NCBI GenBank assembly: GCA_012511995.1
Contig: JAAZFA010000102.1
Location: forward strand, 1 to 15,161
DNA: 15,161 nt
DNA from: Thermoproteota archaeon
GTDB taxonomy: Archaea; Thermoproteota; Bathyarchaeia; Bathyarchaeales; Bathycorpusculaceae
Reading direction: 5' to 3'
Below are positions 7,987 to 14,987 of the stretch, piece after piece. The position numbers were made by a program, and so were the translations under genes. The first letter of the stretch is position 1. Every line of letters starts with the position of its first letter. Below the pieces are notes generated by a model. That model made no database searches. It had not been told where the DNA came from and saw nothing but the letters and a program-made list of their open reading frames with translations.

Positions 7987-8014
7987 TTATACTAGTCATA
8001 AACTTAAGAGTAAC

Positions 8015-8395
8015 TTACTCTATGTTCCATCGTTTTGCTACCTTAACAACTAAGAATACAATGAAAGCCACGATCAAGAACGTAATCAACGCTGCCAAGA
8101 AGTCGCCGATTCCAAAAACCTGCTCCATCACTACTACTTGAAACGTTGCGAGATCAGTCATGCCTGGAATTGCTAACCCAATAAGCGGCATAACGAAGTT
8201 TTTGACGAGTGATTGAACTAGGGCGCCAAGATACAAACCTAAGACAAACGCAACAGCTAAACCCAATATTTTGTATTTAGATAAAAAGTCTTTGAATTCG
8301 TTCCATAGTCCCTTTGGCGGAGCTGCAGGAGGTGCTTTCTCTACTGCTTCTCTAATTTTCTTTAATTCAGCTAACATTTCATCTTCTTTACTCAT
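8015..8395 (-). CDS. mscL: MscL-family mechanosensitive channel
   Basis: This 126-residue membrane protein has the two-helix plan of MscL, the channel that opens under membrane tension to release solutes during hypo-osmotic shock. TM1 is about residues 43-66 (ILGLAVAFVLGLYLGALVQSL) and continues into the conserved segment VKNFVMPLIGL. TM2 is about 95-119 (DFLAALITFLIVAFIVFLVV) and ends in the basic KVAKRWN. The periplasmic-side loop is short. The N-terminus is unusual: about 35 extra residues form a charged helix (EDEMLAELKKIREAVEK) and an APPAAPP hinge before the usual amphipathic region, and the C-terminal helical bundle seen in bacterial MscL is almost absent. GAGGTTG (about 8403-8409) is the ribosome site. 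Its neighbours suggest a small membrane-stress group with the divergent BrkB-like gene. Confidence 0.85.
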   Translation of the reverse strand: MSKEDEMLAELKKIREAVEKAPPAAPPKGLWNEFKDFLSKYKILGLAVAFVLGLYLGALVQSLVKNFVMPLIGLAIPGMTDLATFQVVVMEQVFGIGDFLAALITFLIVAFIVFLVVKVAKRWNIE

Positions 8396-8548
8396 GTAAT
8401 CAACCTCTTCTAGTACCTTGAAGTGGTTTGTTTAAAAAACTTGTCGTTTGTGATTGCTTGGTTGCAGCAATAAATCCATATACAATGCATTGTGACTCAA
8501 AATTTTACTCTTAAATGCCCAGCATTTTAGAATTACAGACGACAAATT

Positions 8549-9496
8549 ATGAACCGCTGCCAACTTTATGGAATTTCCAAGAAAGCCTTTAAAGACTGGA
8601 TAGAAGACAATGCGTTTCTTCGAGCAGCTGCTATAACCTACTTCATAATATTTACTCTGCCCACACTGCTTCTTGTAGTAATTGCCATTTTTTCTCAATT
8701 TTTGGGGCAACACCAAGCTGTCGGAATAGTTGTTCAGCAGGTAACTGCTGTCGCAGGACCATCTGTCGCAGGATTATTTAGGTTACTGTTAGTTAATTCG
8801 TCATCACCATTTACGTCTGTTTGGACAGCGATTGCTGTAGTGGGCTTCTCAGTCGGAGGGGCAATCGGTGTTTTTTCAGTTTTTCGTGATACCCTAGATT
8901 GTATCTGGGAAGTCAAAATGCCTAAGGACCAACCATGGCGGAAGCGGATTCGACAAAAAATAATGCCCTTCACGGTTGTATCTTTCTTGGGTTTAGTCGT
9001 GATTATCTGGACGGCGATTACAAGCACCCTGTTCAATGCAATAGTACGTTTTTCGGTAGATCAAGTTTTCACTTTTGTAGCTCTCGAGATAGCTCAGATA
9101 ATTCTCTCTTTTGGGTTAGTCGTGTTGTTACTGGCTATTATTTATAAGGTACTTACAGAGGCGACGGTTCATTGGCAGGATGTTGCGTTAGCTTCGATAA
9201 TAACCAGTGTCGCTATAACGATTACCAACTATATTTTTGGGTTTTATGTCCAAGCCTTTGTCGTTACCACAGTCGGTGGTGCAGCGGGAGTGCTCTTGAT
9301 TATTTTGCTATGGATCTTTGTCTTCAACATGAGCGTGTTGTACGGCGTTGAAGTCTCTAAAGTTTATGCCGTTACAGTTGGGACCCACTCAAAACAGAAC
9401 TTACCTAATACAATTCGAAGAGTTATTAAACCCCTCCAGAAGACTGGTCAAAGAATAGAACAGGCAGCCAAGGGAAAAAATTATTGGAATTTATGA
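8549..9496 (+). CDS. YihY/BrkB-family membrane protein
   Basis: This 315-residue polytopic protein matches the YihY (formerly BrkB or ribonuclease BN-like) family. The N-terminal signature RAAAITYFIIFTLPTLLL (residues 25-42) is typical. Six hydrophobic segments lie at about 27-49, 89-113, 140-165, 178-203, 213-237 and 243-267. A conserved amphipathic segment VFRDTLDCIWEVK (111-123) lies between TM2 and TM3, and WQDVALAS (209-216) leads into TM5. The tail (280-315) is basic and cytoplasmic. The function of the family is not settled; transport has been proposed and an old RNase BN assignment was withdrawn. The ATG at 8549 has no Shine-Dalgarno sequence; a TATA-like TTTTAGAAT (about 8525-8533) fits leaderless transcription. 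It is divergent from mscL with about 150 bases between them. Confidence 0.9.
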   Translation: MNRCQLYGISKKAFKDWIEDNAFLRAAAITYFIIFTLPTLLLVVIAIFSQFLGQHQAVGIVVQQVTAVAGPSVAGLFRLLLVNSSSPFTSVWTAIAVVGFSVGGAIGVFSVFRDTLDCIWEVKMPKDQPWRKRIRQKIMPFTVVSFLGLVVIIWTAITSTLFNAIVRFSVDQVFTFVALEIAQIILSFGLVVLLLAIIYKVLTEATVHWQDVALASIITSVAITITNYIFGFYVQAFVVTTVGGAAGVLLIILLWIFVFNMSVLYGVEVSKVYAVTVGTHSKQNLPNTIRRVIKPLQKTGQRIEQAAKGKNYWNL

Positions 9497-9709
9497 AAAA
9501 AATAGAACCGCTGAGAAAGAAAAAGTTAAGAAAAATGGTCACACTTAACTAGGTAAGGTTAACTAGATAAGAAACAAACTTTAATTGAATCAAATAAAAT
9601 ATGGGGAAAGCAGCTCCTGAGATGTTCTCTGATTAGTGATGAGAATAAAGTCAGCTATGGATTGGCTCTTTCTTTAAGCCTTTAAGTTATGTGTTAATAC
9701 TAAGGTTTT

Positions 9710-9913
9710 TTAAACTGCTTGTTTATGTTTTCCGTTACAGTTGCTTAAGTGGGAAAGCCACCTTAAACCGTATGTAAGAGCAGAAAAATCGCAACCGCAT
9801 CTTGAACATTTTCTTGTTTTCTGGAAGGTTTCAATCTCTTGTTCGGAGTAGCCGCGAGTTTTTAGTTCTATCATTACGGCGGCCTTTCCAGATTCTATTT
9901 CTGTTGCGGTCAT
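9710..9913 (-). CDS. Small Cys/His zinc-finger-like protein
   Basis: This 67-residue soluble protein has an N-terminal helical half (MTATEIESGKAAVMIELKTR, then GYSEQEIETF) and a C-terminal metal-site half. CSRCGCDF gives C36, C39 and C41, and HLSNC gives H55 and C59, so C36-x2-C39 with H55-x3-C59 could form a C2HC zinc site; C41 is extra. The sequence GYSEQEIETF resembles a short helix-turn segment found in small adaptor proteins. I cannot name the family. The ATG has no clear ribosome site, but a TATA box at 9943-9954 fits a short leader of about 9 bases. It lies alone between the convergent BrkB gene and the tRNA on the same strand. Confidence 0.7.
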   Translation of the reverse strand: MTATEIESGKAAVMIELKTRGYSEQEIETFQKTRKCSRCGCDFSALTYGLRWLSHLSNCNGKHKQAV

Positions 9914-9942
9914 CTTTACATCTTTTTTAGGTAATTAATGAG

Positions 9943-9954
9943 AAATATATTAAG
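9943..9954 (-). promoter_or_regulatory. TATA box for the small Cys/His gene
   Basis: CTTAATATATTT on the minus strand is centred about 35 bases from the ATG at 9913, predicting a start near 9922 and a very short leader. Confidence 0.45.
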
Positions 9955-10000
9955 ACTCAATGTTTGAATATTGTGGAATGACAATCAGCCAACAAACATA

Positions 10001-10020
10001 ACAAAATAAAACAGAAATAA
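10001..10020 (-). terminator. T-rich terminator of the tRNA gene
   Basis: Directly after the tRNA 3' end the minus strand is T-rich, with TTTT tracts in TTTCTGTTTTATTTTG. Archaeal RNA polymerase commonly stops at such U-tracts without a hairpin. Confidence 0.45.
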
Positions 10021-10026
10021 CTAGAA

Positions 10027-10104
10027 TGGTGGGCCGAGGCGGATTTGAACTGCCGACCTTTCGATTATCAGTCGAACGCTCCAGCCGTACTGAGCTACCG
10101 GCCC
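10027..10104 (-). tRNA. tRNA-Ile (GAT) with encoded CCA
   Basis: The minus strand folds into a standard cloverleaf. The acceptor stem is GGGCCGG/TCGGCCC, the D arm GCTC/GAGC with a 10-base loop, the anticodon arm TTCGA-CTGATAA-TCGAA, and the T loop TTCAAAT. The anticodon is GAT (plus-strand complement at 10067-10069), read as isoleucine. The discriminator is A and CCA is encoded (10027-10029). There is no intron. The T stem (GGCAG/CCGCC) has one A-C mismatch at pair 52-62, which is uncommon and could be a sequencing error or be repaired by editing. Confidence 0.96.
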
Positions 10105-10122
10105 ACTTTTACACGTGTCTGA

Positions 10123-10151
10123 AGTAAATACTAGCGTAGGTTTATAAAAAT
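10123..10151 (-). promoter_or_regulatory. Candidate tRNA promoter
   Basis: Two TATA-like boxes lie upstream of the tRNA on the minus strand: TATTTACT (10123-10130), centred 23 bases from the mature 5' end, and the better-looking TTTTTATAAA (10141-10150), which would give a leader of about 16 bases. A palindromic ACACGTGT (10111-10118) lies between them and the tRNA. Confidence 0.4.
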
Positions 10152-10229
10152 AACGGATGCTAACTCTAAGGTTATTATGGCATTAAACCTGCGGTTTCAC
10201 TTTGTGGTAGTGATTAGACTCGCACAACC

Positions 10230-10263
10230 ATTTATGAGCACACTTTTTAATTCTCTTTGGGAG
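10230..10263 (+). promoter_or_regulatory. TATA box and ribosome site setting the 10269 start
   Basis: ATTTATGA (10230-10237) predicts transcription from about 10258. GGGAG (10259-10263) then lies 5 bases before the TTG at 10269-10271. The upstream in-frame TTG at 10257 would lack a ribosome site and lie at or before the transcript start, so 10269 is the better start. Confidence 0.5.
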
Positions 10264-10268
10264 TCAGT

Positions 10269-11702
10269 TTGTCAAGTGCAAGTCAAGAATTCGACGTAAT
10301 TGTCATAGGTTCTGGACCCTCTGGAAGAAATGTATCAACTAAACTAGCAGAAAAAAAGCTAAGTGTCAGTATAATTGAATCAGAATTAGTGGGCGGGGAC
10401 TGCCACTACTGGGCATGTATACCCAGCAAGGCATTACTGCGACCACCTGAAGCTTTGCAAGAAGCAAAGGCAGTGCCTGGTGCAAAACAGGCAATCAAAG
10501 GGTCACTTTCTAATGAGGACGTTTTCAAAAGGCGCGACTTTCTAGTCGATAACTGGGTAGATAACAGACTCCAAAAAAGCCTTGAACAAAGAGGCATAAC
10601 GGTTCTCCACGGGAAAGGACGGCTTAACGGCACAAAAAAAGTAGCTGTTTTGCAGTCAAACGGTGCCCAGACTGAATTGGTAGCTAAAATAGCCGTTGTA
10701 CTTGCAACCGGGAGCAGCGCAGCCATGCCAAACATACAAGGACTGACTGAAGTACGCCCTTGGATTAGCAGAGACATAACTAGCGCCAAAGCTGTTCCTG
10801 CAAGCCTTGCAATAATCGGCGGCGGGATTGTAGCGTGTGAAATGGCTTCTGCATGGTCAGCCCTAGGCACGCAAGTTACAATTATTGAACACGGCGAAAG
10901 GTTACTCAATAGATATGAGCCTTTTGTCGGAAAACAGATCATGGCTATCTTTCAAAGCAAAGGCATCAATGCCTTTACGAAAACAAACGTTCAAAAGGTT
11001 AAACGGGGACAACAAAACTACATTGAGCTTGTGCTTGGCAACGGGAACCTTTTAGTTGCAGAGGAATTATTGGTCGCAGCAGGAAGGCAGCCCAATACGC
11101 AAGACTTAGGGCTTGAAACAGTAAATTTAACGCCTGGCAATTGGGTTGAAGTCGATGACCGCTGTTTGGTAAAGGGTGTTAATGGCCAATGGCTGTATGC
11201 GGTAGGGGACATAAACCACCGAGCGCTAGTTACCCATGCGGGAAAGTACCAAGCCAAAATCTGTGCTCACAACATTCTTACACACCAAACAGGGGCAGAA
11301 CAAAAAAGTAGTGTGTGGAGCAAAATTATGGCAAGAAGTGACCTATTTGCCCTTCCACAAGTAATTTTCACCGATCCACAGGTTGCTATGGTTGGCTTAA
11401 CTGAGGAAAACGCATTAAATAGTGGACTTAAAGTTCATGCAGTCGACTATGACCTTGCTAAATTGGCTGGAGCAAAACTGCATTCGGATGAATACCATGG
11501 TCAAGCCCGTATAGTGGTTGATGGAGATCGTCAGGTTCTTGTAGGCGCGACATTCATTGGTCCACAAGTGGGTGAGTTATTGCATGCAGCAACAGTTGCC
11601 ATTGTTGGTGAAGTTCAGCTTGACCGTCTTTGGCATGTGATTCCAGCGTTCCCAACTATAAGTGAGGTCTGGCTGGGTTTACTAGAGAGTTATGGCATTT
11701 AA
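10269..11702 (+). CDS. FAD/NAD(P) disulfide reductase-family flavoprotein
   Basis: This 477-residue protein (from the TTG at 10269) has the class I flavin disulfide reductase plan. FAD binds at VIVIGSGPSG (10-19), the redox pair is C45-HYWA-C50 in GGDCHYWACIPSKALLRP, NAD(P) binds at AIIGGGIVACE (181-191), the second FAD motif is YAVGDIN (310-316), and a dimerisation domain covers about 360-477. The family includes dihydrolipoamide dehydrogenase, mercuric reductase and glutathione reductase. The active-site context CxYWAC differs from the CLNVGC of lipoamide dehydrogenases. At the C-terminus the usual catalytic HPT-SE is FPTISE (461-466), so the general-base histidine seems missing. The substrate is therefore unknown and it should not be named Lpd. 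No lipoyl-enzyme genes are nearby. The start is chosen from the GGGAG site at 10259-10263. Confidence 0.93.
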   Translation: MSSASQEFDVIVIGSGPSGRNVSTKLAEKKLSVSIIESELVGGDCHYWACIPSKALLRPPEALQEAKAVPGAKQAIKGSLSNEDVFKRRDFLVDNWVDNRLQKSLEQRGITVLHGKGRLNGTKKVAVLQSNGAQTELVAKIAVVLATGSSAAMPNIQGLTEVRPWISRDITSAKAVPASLAIIGGGIVACEMASAWSALGTQVTIIEHGERLLNRYEPFVGKQIMAIFQSKGINAFTKTNVQKVKRGQQNYIELVLGNGNLLVAEELLVAAGRQPNTQDLGLETVNLTPGNWVEVDDRCLVKGVNGQWLYAVGDINHRALVTHAGKYQAKICAHNILTHQTGAEQKSSVWSKIMARSDLFALPQVIFTDPQVAMVGLTEENALNSGLKVHAVDYDLAKLAGAKLHSDEYHGQARIVVDGDRQVLVGATFIGPQVGELLHAATVAIVGEVQLDRLWHVIPAFPTISEVWLGLLESYGI

Positions 11703-11758
11703 CAAAAATTATAGAAACTTAACTTGCTATCTAATTATCTGCTTTTAGGAGGGATAAC

Positions 11759-12013
11759 ATGTCTAAGGAAGGAAGTATTAAAACGCCAAAAATGCGTCTA
11801 GTGAAGGCTGAACGGTCAGAACCTAAAGAATTTTTTCCCTGTTCAATGTGTGTGACAAAAACAAAGGTGTATAGACGATACAGGTTTGTTTTACAAGATG
11901 AGAAAGGGCAACAAAAGGCGTACTGCTTACCCTGCGCTTCTTACATACTACAAATACCTCAAGGCCAGCTACGCAAACAAGCAGATTCTAATACAAAAAC
12001 GCAAGCAACTTAA
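11759..12013 (+). CDS. Small four-cysteine zinc-ribbon-like protein
   Basis: This 84-residue basic, soluble protein has two CxxC knuckles, C28-SM-C31 and C56-LP-C59, separated by 24 residues rich in aromatic and basic side chains (KVYRRYRFVLQDEKG). This is the spacing of a zinc ribbon. The N-terminus (SIKTPKMRLVKAERSEPKEF) and the polar tail look disordered. A near-perfect ribosome site, AGGAGGG (11747-11753), lies 5 bases before the ATG. It starts 56 bases after the flavoprotein stop. ATTATAG (about 11709-11714) could be its own TATA box, so cotranscription is uncertain. I do not recognise the family. Nucleic-acid binding is suggested only by the basic residues and ribbon spacing. Confidence 0.8.
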   Translation: MSKEGSIKTPKMRLVKAERSEPKEFFPCSMCVTKTKVYRRYRFVLQDEKGQQKAYCLPCASYILQIPQGQLRKQADSNTKTQAT

Positions 12014-12116
12014 AATCACATTTAAACCATGGTGGACTTTGTTTGCTTTTATTTACCGATAACCATCTTGTATATGAAAGATGCCTAATTGCATGATTAA
12101 AATTTGATCAGCGTGA

Positions 12117-12476
12117 TTGGATTTGACTATACAGTTAAAACGAGCCTATGACGCTCCAAGCATAGATGACGGCAAGCGAATCTTAGTGGAACGACTTTGG
12201 CCCAGAGGACTGCGGAAGGAAGATGCACAAATCGATGAATGGCCAAAAGAATTAGCGCCAAGCAATGAACTCAGAAAATGGTATAGCCACGATCCAGCAA
12301 AATGGTTCCAGTTCAAAAAAAGATATTGGGTGGAACTTGACAAGAAAAAAGAAGCTATCACGAAATTAGCTCAAGAGACCAAAAATGGTCACGTAACCTT
12401 TGTTTTTGGATCTAAAGAAGAGAAACTCAACAATGCAGTTGCTTTAAAAGAATATATCGAAACAAAGTTTAGTTAA
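12117..12476 (+). CDS. DUF488 / YeaO-like protein
   Basis: This 119-residue protein is a DUF488 (YeaO-like) family member. The conserved blocks are ILVERLWPRGL (22-32), the motif LAPSNELRKWYSHDPAKW (46-63), and the C-terminal TFVFGSKEEKLNNAVALKE (94-112), where most relatives have a similar Tyr/Phe-Gly-Ala-Lys segment followed by NNA. The family is small, cytosolic and of unknown biochemical role; it was often misnamed a methyltransferase. The start is TTG. Both 12117 and 12123 are possible: a TATA-like TTAAAATTT (12097-12105) predicts transcription from about 12123-12126, which favours the second, while a GTGAT at 12113-12117 is only a weak ribosome site. The length agrees with the family either way. 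Confidence 0.9.
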   Translation: MDLTIQLKRAYDAPSIDDGKRILVERLWPRGLRKEDAQIDEWPKELAPSNELRKWYSHDPAKWFQFKKRYWVELDKKKEAITKLAQETKNGHVTFVFGSKEEKLNNAVALKEYIETKFS

Positions 12477-13779
12477 CACCACTAACTCAGAAGTCTACCG
12501 CAACTCTTAAGACGGTTGCTTCATTTGAACGAGGCAACGCTAGTAAAATCGGATTACATAGCTCGATTTAATGGACCGGAGTTGTTAGGAGTTTGTTTTT
12601 TTCGATAAATCTGTAAATAGTATAAGTTTTTTTTGGTTTGTTTTTGTCTGTTTGAAAGAACAGGACAGATCAAGTTCTATTGATGGAAAAAAACTAATCA
12701 GCGCAAAAGCCCCTACTTAAACAACTTGTAATGTAACTTATGGACTCATGGTTTTTTTGCTCAACTAGTCCTTCTTAACGTACTTGTAAAGACATCATGC
12801 TCAAGAGGCATCACTACTTTCCAGCTCTCAAAATAGCAGTAATTTCTATTCTTTCAAGAAGAAGAACAACATTTGGAAAAATTGGTTTGTTATTATTTTT
12901 TGAACTTTTACTTAATTAAGAGAAGAAGAAATGGCTGATGCGTAAGTCTTTTTTTCCTATAAAAAAATACTTCGCTTCAATAAGAAAAGAAGAAAAAACG
13001 GCGTTTTCTGGGAAAAAATCAATTTTTTCTTCTTCTGATAGATACTGACAATGGGTGCAGGAGTGTGTTGTCATCATCTTCCACTAAAAAAGTTTCATTT
13101 TCTGTTAAAGAGAAGAAGGACAAGTTTTTTGGGGTTTTAGTCGTTTTTCTTTTTGACCATAAAGCTGGGTTGGGAGCAAAATTTGGCGTATTAAAAAATG
13201 GTCAAATCGGATCCTTAATAGTGGCTTTAAAAACCGAGGGTCTGCTGTCCTTAAAATGACTCCCACCCCTCAATTTAACCGACAATCAACCTAAACACCC
13301 AAAATGAGAGGGTTCAATTCTGAGGGTGATAACTCGGGTAAGTCGGATGAAGCCCAACCAACCAAGTCATCTTCCCAAGTATGCGAAAACTGCGGATGCT
13401 TTCCTATACGCTAATTTGTTATTATCCAGTGTTAGCTATGGTGGCAACCCGGAATTGATTAAAGTAGATGCGGTTGGGATGTGAATGCAAAGGATATAGA
13501 AAAACCAATCCTAGGCACCAGCATCGGGGTAAACTCTCAAGCAAATTAGCTTATCATTCAGAAAGCAATAAGTGTCCGTATTCCATCCAGAAAGCATGGA
13601 AAAGGGCTCGTAGCCTAGCACGGCATCAGTCGCTGCTGGTGATATCACCTTCAAGTTTTCTACCTACAAAATGCACATTTCCTTTTTCTTTTTTCAGCGA
13701 CCTTTTTAGCAGGCTATTTTTCTTGAGCGACAGTTCTCACTCCTGGCGCCATATCTGCAGGGCATAGGAGAGCTGATTA
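12477..13779. other. 1.3 kb A+T-rich gene desert
   Basis: No gene longer than about 60 codons is convincing. Plus-strand frames at 13065-13259 and 13468-13767 have Ser/Lys-rich or low-complexity translations and no domain. The stretch 12858-13104 contains five short purine tracts built on AAGAAGAA or their complement. One of these makes an 11-bp inverted repeat (12988-12998 with 13023-13033) that competes with an 8-bp hairpin (13012-13019 with 13022-13029). Two overlapping mini-frames begin with ATG: 13304-13414 (36 residues, ending in VCENCGCFPIR) and 13347-13484 (45 residues, containing YANLLLSSVSYGGNPELIKV). Neither has a clear ribosome site, so I do not call them genes. The region may be a degraded mobile element. 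Confidence 0.45.
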
Positions 13780-14679
13780 ATGGCTGATACCTCGGCTTTT
13801 GATTCTTCGCCAAAAGGTCAGGTATCGGGTAAGGTAGGTAAGGCTTATAGCGAGACTTTGCTTAATCGAGTTTTTCAGTGGTTCCGAGAGCATCCCAATG
13901 TTAAAGGTCGAGGAAAACTCCGCAAATTAGCCTATGATTTGGGTTTAGACTACCAAAAAAACAAAAATTACCTTTGGAAATTAAGCAGCCAATGGAAAAC
14001 TGACCTCAGAAATGAGCGAGGCTCAAAAACCGCTATTCGCTCAAAACCTGACGAGCAACATGCCGTTTTTGCCAAGTCCAAGGCGCCTGCTTGTTTAGAC
14101 CGTAAAAAAGGCGTTGATGTGACTGCTAACGCTGTTTCAGTTGGTTGGCGTCTAAGCAAGAATAGGAATAAGATTTTGTTTTGGGCTGAACCTGGGCTTG
14201 GGCGTGTTCAATGGTGGGAAACTGGCACTATATTTGTGCATGTGGCTAAGCCCATTCAAATGGGACGGGCCAAGACGTTGCTTTATCATGCCTTCAACAA
14301 TACAGGACTTATTTTTGATTGGGAGATTATGGAGCAATTTGTTAATTCAATTGATTGGTACAGTTCCCATGATACCTACGACACGCCTGACAGCAAGCCT
14401 TTGCCCTACATGAAGATAACAACCTATGAGGTTCTTGGCGTAAAAGTGATTAAGACAGGTGATTTCAGCCATAGAAACAAGCTGGAGGTCGAGGTCGCAA
14501 AACCCAAGATAATTGAATATTATGAGGAGCTTGTAGGCTTGCTGAAAACAAACGCTGAAGTATCAAACGATGTGCTTACAAAAAATAATCAAATTATCGA
14601 GCAGTTCAACGGGTATTTGGCGGCTGTCAGTTCCCCGAAGTCTAAGAGTAATTCAGTTGATAGGAACATGATAGCTTAG
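13780..14679 (+). CDS. Orphan protein with helix-turn-helix-like N-terminus
   Basis: This 299-residue protein has no family I can name. Residues 22-75 look like a basic helical domain (ETLLNRVFQWFREHPNVKG, then RGKLRKLAYDLGLDY), with the pattern of a winged or simple helix-turn-helix. Residues 76-115 are a polar linker. Residues 116-245 form an alpha/beta domain rich in Trp (WRLSKNRNKILFWAEPGLGR, VQWWETGTIFVHV). Residues 243-285 are helical and possibly coiled coil. There are no membrane segments; the single Cys is C105. A ribosome site (AGGAGAG, about 13765) precedes the ATG by about 8 bases. The gene stands alone between a 1.3 kb desert and a structured non-coding tail, as expected for an integrated-element gene. 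A DNA-binding role is inferred; a plasmid or virus origin is possible but unproven. Confidence 0.8.
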   Translation: MADTSAFDSSPKGQVSGKVGKAYSETLLNRVFQWFREHPNVKGRGKLRKLAYDLGLDYQKNKNYLWKLSSQWKTDLRNERGSKTAIRSKPDEQHAVFAKSKAPACLDRKKGVDVTANAVSVGWRLSKNRNKILFWAEPGLGRVQWWETGTIFVHVAKPIQMGRAKTLLYHAFNNTGLIFDWEIMEQFVNSIDWYSSHDTYDTPDSKPLPYMKITTYEVLGVKVIKTGDFSHRNKLEVEVAKPKIIEYYEELVGLLKTNAEVSNDVLTKNNQIIEQFNGYLAAVSSPKSKSNSVDRNMIA

Positions 14680-14736
14680 GTGGTGGTACCTGTAATGGAA
14701 GGAGTTTAGAGTTGTTGGGGGCTAGCTGGAACTGGC

Positions 14737-14764
14737 TTTTCCTGAAATTGCAGGAAAATCTTTT
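14737..14764 (+). terminator. Hairpin with T-run after the orphan gene
   Basis: TTTTCCTG (14737-14744) and CAGGAAAA (14751-14758) form a perfect 8-bp stem with a 6-base loop, followed by TCTTTT. It starts 58 bases after the stop of the orphan gene, so it may end its transcript. The same hairpin is the first of the three repeat modules. Confidence 0.4.
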
Positions 14765-14987
14765 GGGGGGGCTTGAGTGTCGACCTGAGGATTGTTTGAG
14801 TTTCTACCTTTTGGTGGAAAATCGGGGGTAGGGTCAAACAAGAACTGAATTTTTGCATCTTTTGGTTCAATTTTGGGGGGTAGAGGGAGTGCTCCAGACT
14901 ATGCCGCTGTGAGGAGTAGGCAGCCCCTTTTTTGTCAAAATGCCAAAGCATAACTGGCTATTCTACAAAAGTGTAGAAAATAAGGGG
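14737..14987 (+). repeat. Three hairpin + GAAAAT + G-run modules
   Basis: Three short hairpins each end in GAAAAT and are followed within 2-6 bases by a run of G. Module 1: TTTTCCTG/CAGGAAAA, GAAAAT at 14754, G7 at 14765. Module 2: TTTCTACC/GGTGGAAA (14801-14820, one G-U pair), GAAAAT at 14817, G5 at 14824. Module 3: TTCTACA/TGTAGAA (14961-14978), GAAAAT at 14976, G4 at 14984. A further TTTTGGGGGG lies at 14871-14880 without a hairpin of this kind. Stem sequences differ while the layout is kept. Confidence 0.45.

Noticed and set aside
9493..9552. 19-codon frame overlapping the BrkB-like stop as ATGA
   Set aside because: It is very short and Lys-rich with no ribosome site of its own; most likely chance in A-rich sequence.
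12858..13104. AAGAAGAA tracts as a CRISPR or tandem repeat array
   Set aside because: The tracts are short, unevenly spaced, occur in both orientations and have no constant repeat unit.
13065..13259. 64-codon plus-strand frame in the desert
   Set aside because: TTG start without ribosome site, low-complexity Ser/Lys start and no family resemblance.
13468..13767. 99-codon plus-strand frame before the orphan gene
   Set aside because: Phe/Ser-rich tail comes from T-rich promoter-like DNA and no domain is seen; kept only as part of the desert description.
14706..14951. 81-codon minus-strand frame
   Set aside because: It is held open by G-runs read as proline and lacks a ribosome site or domain; the structured repeats explain the sequence better.
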